From the NCBI GenBank assembly GCA_900468065.1, contig UBTA01000091.1, positions 1 to 38,513 on the forward strand: DNA of 38,513 nucleotides. The letters are read 5' to 3'. Below the pieces are notes generated by a model that ran no database searches, was not told the origin of the DNA, and saw nothing but the letters and a program-made list of their open reading frames with translations. The position numbers were made by a program, and so were the translations under genes. Below are positions 33,483 through 38,513 of the stretch, in pieces; positions within the stretch are counted from its first letter, which is position 1, and each line of letters starts with the position of its first letter. Source of the stretch: Hyphomicrobiales bacterium (lineage in GTDB: Bacteria; Pseudomonadota; Alphaproteobacteria; Rhizobiales; Rhizobiaceae).

Positions 33483-34718
33483 TCAATTACTCCGGTTATT
33501 GCCGTCGGCAGAGAAGAACCGCCCACGCTGTAGCTTGGATTTGACATATAGCGGCGAGCTTCCGTCTGAGGCCTTCGCACCGGCGGGAATCGACAGGTTC
33601 CCATGGCTGGGGTAGCGCGCGACGAATTCCTCATCGATGTCGCAACCCAGGCCCGGACCATTTGGCACTGGCAGGGCGCCATCCTTCTGGACTGGATGAG
33701 GAACAATCGTGCGGGCCCGGCCTTCCCAATCGTCCTCGATGCGTTCCAACACCATCGCGTTCGGAATCGAGGCCATCAAGTGCAGTGCCGCGTATTCGGC
33801 AACGGGACCGAGGGACCCGGAATGAGGAGCGACCATCACGTGGTGCGCCTCGGCCAAGGCCGCTATTTTTTTCATCTGCGAGATGCCGCCTGCCCTGCCA
33901 GTATCCGGCTGGATGATGTCGACCAATCCACGCACGATCAGTTCACGCTCGCCAAACACTCCGGATACGCGCTCGCCCGCCGCTAGAGGAATACTTGTCG
34001 CGTCGCGGACCCGCTCATAGCCATCGATATTGTCCGGCGAGATTGGATCTTCCAGCCATAGCAATTCATAGGGCTCGAGCGCACGCGCCAGTCTCGCGGC
34101 GTCAACCGGCGTCAGCCAAGGTGGGCCGTGCAAATCGACTGCTATGTCGACATCATAGCCAAGTGCTTCGCGCAGCGCGGCAACCTTACGAACAGGCTCC
34201 TCAATGCCGCCCCCACCTGCACATTTGATCACTTTGAAGCCACGGTCTCGCGCCGAAAGAGCGAATTCGGCACTATTGGCGTGCGTGTAGATGGCGACTG
34301 CGTCACGGAGCTTGCCACCGAGCAGGTTCCATACCGGCGTGTTCAGCGCCTTCCCCTTGATGTCCCAGAGGGCCATGTCAATCCCGGTCAGGACACCACC
34401 ACCAACTGTACCCAATGAGCCGTGGGCCATAATCGCTACTTGGATCTTTTGGGCAATGCGCTCGATATGCATTGGGTCTTCTCCAATTAGGAGCGGGGTC
34501 AGATCTTGAATTGCCGTCTGAAGGATGCGGGGCCAGCCGGAGCATTCTCCGATACCGGTAATTCCAGCGTCTGTATCAATTTTGACAAACAGCCAATTTC
34601 GGCTGCCGGGCAACTTGGTGTCTGACGCATCAAGACCCGGTGCGCTTGCTGCATTTGGCTTTCCGGACCGAGTAGGACCAGCTTGCATCAGAAAGGTGCG
34701 GATTGCGGTAATCTTCAT
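33483..34718 (-). CDS. enolase-superfamily sugar-acid dehydratase (DgoD-like)
   Basis: A 411-aa enzyme of the mandelate racemase/muconate lactonising family. The start is ATG 34718 with GGGAG about 7 bases upstream. The metal and acid/base residues look like galactonate dehydratase: D195 and H197 in VDLHGP, E223 in LWLEDP, E249 in LAAGERVSG and H299 in VAPHSGSLGP. Lys/Lys of FKVIKC (162-165) sits where mandelate racemases have KxK, but the spacing differs, so the base on that strand is uncertain. It probably dehydrates an aldonate or aldarate. Galactarolactone cycloisomerase, another member of the superfamily in uronate pathways, is an alternative. A TTTAC direct repeat lies 93 bases upstream. 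Confidence 0.87.
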   Translation of the reverse strand: MKITAIRTFLMQAGPTRSGKPNAASAPGLDASDTKLPGSRNWLFVKIDTDAGITGIGECSGWPRILQTAIQDLTPLLIGEDPMHIERIAQKIQVAIMAHGSLGTVGGGVLTGIDMALWDIKGKALNTPVWNLLGGKLRDAVAIYTHANSAEFALSARDRGFKVIKCAGGGGIEEPVRKVAALREALGYDVDIAVDLHGPPWLTPVDAARLARALEPYELLWLEDPISPDNIDGYERVRDATSIPLAAGERVSGVFGERELIVRGLVDIIQPDTGRAGGISQMKKIAALAEAHHVMVAPHSGSLGPVAEYAALHLMASIPNAMVLERIEDDWEGRARTIVPHPVQKDGALPVPNGPGLGCDIDEEFVARYPSHGNLSIPAGAKASDGSSPLYVKSKLQRGRFFSADGNNRSN

Positions 34719-34810
34719 CAGACGCTCCCCCGACCACAAATTGCATTTAACCGTGATTTCACAGCTTCCTCCCTTTCCTCGGTATCGATGATTACACACA
34801 CGTTCGGCTA

Positions 34811-34828
34811 TTTACAAGTATTTACCAA
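34811..34828 (+). promoter_or_regulatory. TTTAC direct repeat, site B
   Basis: TTTACAAGTATTTACCAA has TTTAC units at 34811 and 34821, 10 bp apart, in the 172-base region upstream of the dehydratase gene. It is nearly the mirror order of site A (TTTACCAAAA then TTTACAAG). Confidence 0.4.
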
Positions 34829-34890
34829 TTCAAACGAAAATTTCCCACTTGAAAGCGCGCACTGAAAGCCGCCGTTCCGTTAACAAGAGC

Positions 34891-36405
34891 TTAGTAGGTA
34901 TCCGCCGGGAGGAGCGCGTCAGGGAAATTCTGAAATGCGACGGGGCGCAGAAACCTGCGGATCGAAAGTGTGCCCACGCTCGTGGCGCCGAAGTTAGTTG
35001 ATGCGGGATAAGGCCCACCATGTACCATGGAGTCCACCACTTCCACGCCAGTCGGAAATCCATTGATCAAGACCCGACCTGCCTTGCGTTCGAGGACCGG
35101 GCGAAGAACTTGGGCATGGTCGATATCGTCGTTGTCCATGTGGATCGTTGCAGTCAATTGGCCTTCAAGACCGCGAGCGAGGCGCATCATCTCATCGATA
35201 CCGGAAACGCGGACTACCAATCCGAGCGGACCGAATACTTCTTCGCTGAGCACTCGGTCCCGAATGTAGGCCTCACCCGTTGTTTCATAGAGGCTGGGTG
35301 CTGCATCCCGGCCCTGACTTTCTATCGCCAAGATGGACTTTACGGAGGCGCGGCCCTCCAACCTCGCTTTACCGATGCGGTAGGACTTGGCAATTCCCTC
35401 CGTCAACATCGTCTGCGGTTTGATTTGGGAGAGGGCATACCGCGCAGCCTCAACAAATCGATCCGCATCGGATCCGTCCACAACAATCACGATTCCGGGA
35501 TTGGTGCAAAACTGCCCCGCACCCATTGTTAAGCTGCCGGCCCAGTTATGGCCAAGTTCCTCAGCACGCGAAGTCAAAATGCCCGGAAGCAGAAACATCG
35601 GGTTGACGCTGCCCAATTCACCGAAGAACGGGATGGGCTCAGGACGTTGCGCGCACAGGTCGAAAAGGGCGCGCCCACCTCCCACACTGCCGGTAAAGCC
35701 GACAGCTTTGATCAACGGATGCTGTACCAGTGCCTGCCCTACATCCCGTTTGCCACCTTGAATGAGAGAAAAGACGCCCACCGGAGCGCCCGACTTTTGG
35801 ACCGCGGCATGAATGGCCTCTGCTACAATTTCTGCCGTGCCGGGATGCGCTGAATGCCCTTTGACAATCACCGGGCATCCGGCGGCAAGTGCCGCAGCAG
35901 TGTCGCCACCAGCAGTCGAGAACGCCAGCGGAAAATTAGAGGCCCCGAAGACGGCCACAGGCCCAATCGGGCGCTGGATCATGCGAATCTCTGGTCTTGG
36001 AAGTGGTTTGCGGTCAGGAACGGCCGCATCGATTCTCCGATCGAGGTAACCTCCCTCGCGAATGTGCTGGGCGAACAGCCGAAGCTGACCTGTCGTGCGA
36101 CCGCGCTCACCTTGCAACCGGGATTCGGGTAAACCAGTCTCCTGCGCGCCGATTTCGGTGATCTCGTCCGATCGCATTTCGATCTCATCGGCGATCATGT
36201 CCAGAAGCGCGGCGCGGGATTTTCGGCTAGAATAGCCATAAGTCCAGAAAGCGTCCTCAGCAGCTTCGCAAGCGCGGGCAACGAGGTCCGTCGACCCGAC
36301 TGAAAACTGATATGCTGGACCACGAGTTGGCGCCGAAGCGAAGGTCTCCGAGGAGCCGATCCATTCACCAGCTATCAGATGTTTGCCGTGGGGTACAAAG
36401 GTCAT
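34891..36405 (-). CDS. alpha-ketoglutarate semialdehyde dehydrogenase
   Basis: A 504-aa aldehyde dehydrogenase of the 2,5-dioxovalerate (alpha-ketoglutarate semialdehyde) dehydrogenase group, which makes 2-oxoglutarate at the end of oxidative pentose, hexarate and hydroxyproline pathways. Visible residues: Asn157 in FGASNFPLAFS, Lys182 in VIVKGHSAHPGT, Glu263 in PFFGELGSVNPMF and catalytic Cys300 in GAGQFCTNPG. KGHSAHPGT, GELGSVNP and GQFCTNPG together are typical of this group. The C-terminal HGGPYPASTN is also characteristic. The start ATG 36405 has AAAGGA upstream. It lies between the RraA-family and dehydratase genes. Confidence 0.92.
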   Translation of the reverse strand: MTFVPHGKHLIAGEWIGSSETFASAPTRGPAYQFSVGSTDLVARACEAAEDAFWTYGYSSRKSRAALLDMIADEIEMRSDEITEIGAQETGLPESRLQGERGRTTGQLRLFAQHIREGGYLDRRIDAAVPDRKPLPRPEIRMIQRPIGPVAVFGASNFPLAFSTAGGDTAAALAAGCPVIVKGHSAHPGTAEIVAEAIHAAVQKSGAPVGVFSLIQGGKRDVGQALVQHPLIKAVGFTGSVGGGRALFDLCAQRPEPIPFFGELGSVNPMFLLPGILTSRAEELGHNWAGSLTMGAGQFCTNPGIVIVVDGSDADRFVEAARYALSQIKPQTMLTEGIAKSYRIGKARLEGRASVKSILAIESQGRDAAPSLYETTGEAYIRDRVLSEEVFGPLGLVVRVSGIDEMMRLARGLEGQLTATIHMDNDDIDHAQVLRPVLERKAGRVLINGFPTGVEVVDSMVHGGPYPASTNFGATSVGTLSIRRFLRPVAFQNFPDALLPADTY

Positions 36406-36544
36406 CGATAATCCTTTCTATGCATTGGCTGCATCGACGTATGATGCGCCTGAGCATCGGTGCCATTGCCCCGATCGCATAGGTTTAATTTTTCGCTGGT
36501 TGGTTAGAAGCCTTGCGCGAACGCGAGGCTGCAAAGCCGAGATT

Positions 36545-37270
36545 TTATCGGCCGGTGCGGCTGCGCCATTCCTCATAATTCCGCAGATTTTCTTCCTTTG
36601 TTGCCGGATAAAGGCCGATGATCGCAGCACCCGCATTAACCTGCTCCATGACGAAGTCTTCAAAGCTCTCCATGCCGGTGCAGTCTTCGGCAATTTCGTC
36701 GGCGAGATGCGCAGGGATCACCATAACGCCATCCTTGTCTCCGACCATGATATCGCCAGGAAATACTGGCGCATCACCGCAGGATATTGGGCAATTGATT
36801 TCAATCGCCTCATGCAAAGTGAGGTTAGTGGGAGCGGATGCCTTGGCAAAATACGAAGGCATCTCGAGTTTGCCGATCGTGTCGGCGTCCCGCATACCGG
36901 CATCCGTAACCACACCTGCCGCTCCGCGCAACGCCAACCGGGTGATCAGTATTGATCCGGCAGTGGCTGCGCGAGCATCTTTGCGCCCGTCCATTACCAG
37001 GACATGACCTTGAGGACACGTTTCAATCGCAACACGCTGGGGGTGGTCGGTATTGCGAAAAACCGTAATCGGATTGCGGTCTTCTCGCGCGGGAATATAT
37101 CGCAGAGTAAAGGCTGGCCCCACCATGTTGTCGTCCTTTGGCGCGACTGGAACAACCCCCTGGACAAATTGATTTCGCAGTCCTCGCTTGAAGAGCGCGG
37201 TCGCAATGGAGGCCGTGGAGATTTTTCTCAGTTTGTGGCGGGTAGCCTCACAAAGAGGATATGCAGTCAT
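36545..37270 (-). CDS. RraA/HMG-aldolase family protein
   Basis: A 241-aa protein of the RraA-like fold, often misnamed dimethylmenaquinone methyltransferase. The segment GSILITRLALRGAAGVVTDA followed by GMRDAD (R127, D128) matches the GxRD catalytic motif of class II pyruvate aldolases such as 4-hydroxy-4-methyl-2-oxoglutarate aldolase, so it is more likely an enzyme than the RNase E inhibitor RraA. The start ATG 37270 has AGGAG 7 bases upstream. It is the first gene of the leftward catabolic block. Since no GarL or KdgD gene is present, it could cleave the 2-keto-3-deoxy acid to pyruvate and tartronate semialdehyde; this is inference. Alternatives are oxaloacetate decarboxylation or a dehydration step. 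Confidence 0.88.
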   Translation of the reverse strand: MTAYPLCEATRHKLRKISTASIATALFKRGLRNQFVQGVVPVAPKDDNMVGPAFTLRYIPAREDRNPITVFRNTDHPQRVAIETCPQGHVLVMDGRKDARAATAGSILITRLALRGAAGVVTDAGMRDADTIGKLEMPSYFAKASAPTNLTLHEAIEINCPISCGDAPVFPGDIMVGDKDGVMVIPAHLADEIAEDCTGMESFEDFVMEQVNAGAAIIGLYPATKEENLRNYEEWRSRTGR

Positions 37271-37944
37271 CGATTGCTCCTAGATTGGGTCGAAAATTCA
37301 GGTGTAGCTATTGAAGCCGATTGCGCGACGATTGCCTTGCAAATGCAGACAGATCGAATGCATTCGCGCTAATCATTGTGTTCGCGTAGGTGGGCTCCCG
37401 AACCAAACCACTCTTCTCTCTTACTGCCCGTGAGGATGGCGGGGGTCTCATTTACAACGTTGGGGGCTGCGAGTTGGAAGATTCGAATATCCTGATGTTC
37501 CTACCGAGTTGTGAAACCCTGGGAGACGTCGAGTCTCCGAAGGGGTAAAAATAATAGAATAATATGTAAATATATGTCATTCTAGAGTCAACCGCATTGT
37601 CGCCAGCTTATTCAGATTGGTCCCCCTCCCGTTGAGGTCTATCGCGCTTGACGTGAGCGGCAAAACTCGGGGCTGGAGAGCGCACCTTGAGCGGGGCGGT
37701 TGAAACTATGATCACTCTGGTGGTGAGGCAAAGGCGAAATCGGCCCCGGACTGTCAGCGGCGATCGCCGGCCCGGCACTTACAACGATCCATGTTTGCGC
37801 TCGAGAGATTGGGGAGAGCGCAGCAGTCGTAATTATCGATCGTCTTGATGGCAAAGAGCGCATTGCTCATATGCCAATCGACCCAACACGTATTCGGGGA
37901 GGCAGTCACTAGCCACTAACGATGCCCGACCTGAGAGATAGGCG
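37271..37944. other. long upstream region, no supported gene
   Basis: About 670 bases between the RraA-family gene and the IS481 remnant. It includes an AT-rich island (about 37545-37590) with a repeat related to the TTTAC sites and a small GGAGAC/GTCTCC hairpin near 37520-37540. The frame from about 37734 to 37911 (plus strand; ends IAHMPIDPTRIRGGSH) reads like the C-terminal end of a lost gene but lacks a start. Otherwise nothing recognisable. Confidence 0.4.
37566..37580 (-). promoter_or_regulatory. TTTAC-type direct repeat, site D
   Basis: Read on the minus strand, ATGACATATATTTAC has ATGAC and TTTAC with the same 10-bp period as sites A-C. It lies in an AT-rich island about 300 bases upstream of the RraA-family gene. 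It is the weakest of the four matches and farthest from its gene. Confidence 0.28.
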
Positions 37945-38169
37945 ACGTTTTGTACCGGAGACATGGGTAACAGTTTTCGCTTTTGACGGCAGGTGTTGAT
38001 GCCGTGGAGAGAGACTTCGGTGATGGAAGAACGTCTACGATTTGTCGCCCGGCTTCTGGAGGGCGAAGGCATGAGCGATGTGCGCCGGGAGTTCGGCATT
38101 TCGCGCAAGACCGGTTACAAGATCTTCAATCGCTACAAGGATGACGGGTTGGAAGCATTGACGGACCGA
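37945..38169 (+). mobile_element. truncated IS481-family element
   Basis: GTACCGGAGACATGGGTAAC near 37953-37972 is a typical IS481-type end. The transposase starts at ATG 37999 with MPWRETSVMEERLRFVARLL and continues through the helix-turn-helix (DVRREFGISRKTGYKIFNRY) to GLEALTDR, ending at about 38169. The DDE domain is missing; the sequence after GACCGA is unrelated. So only the first 57 or so codons of about 300 are left. A GTG at 37993 is also in frame. Confidence 0.75.
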
Positions 38170-38513
38170 ATGGTACTCAAGCCCGGCACTACGGGGGAGA
38201 TGCCAAGCCGGTCTCAACAAAGGCGAGGCCGCCCGCACATCACCTCTCCAAACTGCGTCCGGCGCAGAGTGCGTGCGGCAAGTGCCATTGTACCCGGAAC
38301 CCTGCATGTGCTGCAAGCAAATCAGGATTGGAACTCGCGCAGCAGAATTTCCGCCTCTGGCGTGTTCACAGGTTTACTCATGAAATCCGGCCCCTTCAGA
38401 CGGGGGCCCTCCACCGGCGTGATGTCGCCTTCATCGGCCACGCAGACGATGCGGTTGTCGGCCGGAGTTATACGTCAACAGCTTGAACCCCTTATGGTAG
38501 CGTCGCCTTAACT
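38170..38513 (-). pseudogene. frameshifted fragment of unrecognised gene
   Basis: On the minus strand two overlapping frames fit end to end: RRYHKGFKLLTYNS (from about 38508 down to 38467), then ADNRIVCVADEGDITPVEGP ... EAEILLREFQS ending in TGA at 38322-38324. One extra base in the TCCGGCCGAC stretch (about 38462) separates them. The composition is protein-like and the two halves complement each other, so this is probably the 3' part of a decayed gene running in from the right edge. I do not recognise the family. The 150 bases between it and the IS481 remnant hold nothing I can support. Confidence 0.4.

Noticed and set aside
34783-34797. GGTATCGATGATTAC as a fourth TetR-type operator
   Set aside because: Only the right arm matches well; it is far from the tetR gene and in an unrelated promoter, so chance is more likely.
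1-38513. CRISPR arrays, tRNA or rRNA genes, replication origin
   Set aside because: No regularly spaced repeats, no cloverleaf or rRNA sequence and no repABC or iteron-like features were seen.

Overview
The window looks like an accessory or megaplasmid segment of an alphaproteobacterium of the Rhizobium/Sinorhizobium/Ochrobactrum kind. This is inferred from the napEFDABC gene order, the style of the sugar-acid genes, the moderately high GC and the rhizobial-type IS elements; no rRNA or other taxonomic marker is present.

Left part (1-4600): a regulator-rich, partly decayed stretch. It holds a LuxR-type regulator, a small secreted protein, a TetR regulator whose probable operators also lie in front of a 41-codon ORF, an orphan membrane protein, a stub of a DUF6894-type gene and a badly frameshifted IS5-family transposase that reaches the 3' end of napC. 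Next (4605-9233, minus strand) is a complete periplasmic nitrate reductase operon, napEFDABC, with overlapping genes and an inverted repeat in its promoter. An IS630-family element (9686-10740, TA duplications, broken transposase frame) separates it from the rest.

The right two thirds (10925-37270) are dedicated to oxidation of sugar acids. From left to right: glycolate oxidase glcDEF with glcG (glcD appears frameshifted), an orphan oligopeptide-type binding protein, an MFS exporter, glycerate 2-kinase, an SMP-30 lactonase, tartronate semialdehyde reductase, a divergent GntR/FCD regulator, aldose 1-epimerase, uronate dehydrogenase, NADP-malic enzyme, a full dipeptide/oligopeptide-type ABC transporter with a second closely related binding protein, a D-2-hydroxyacid dehydrogenase, a galactonate-dehydratase-like enolase-superfamily enzyme, an alpha-ketoglutarate semialdehyde dehydrogenase and an RraA/HMG-aldolase family protein. 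A coherent reading is: import, anomer conversion, oxidation of a uronate to the aldarolactone (Udh), lactone opening (SMP-30), dehydration (enolase superfamily), then either aldol cleavage to pyruvate plus tartronate semialdehyde (reductase, then glycerate kinase) or oxidation to 2-oxoglutarate (KGSADH). Neither a GarL-type aldolase nor a KdgD-type dehydratase/decarboxylase is present, so the RraA-family protein is a candidate for the aldolase step.

Four promoters in this block share a direct repeat of the form TTTAC-N5-TTKAC (10-bp period), and the GntR/tartronate-semialdehyde-reductase intergenic region carries a related palindrome. I infer a common regulon for the GntR protein. The right edge (37945-38513) is a chimera of a truncated IS481-family transposase and a frameshifted, unrecognised gene fragment.
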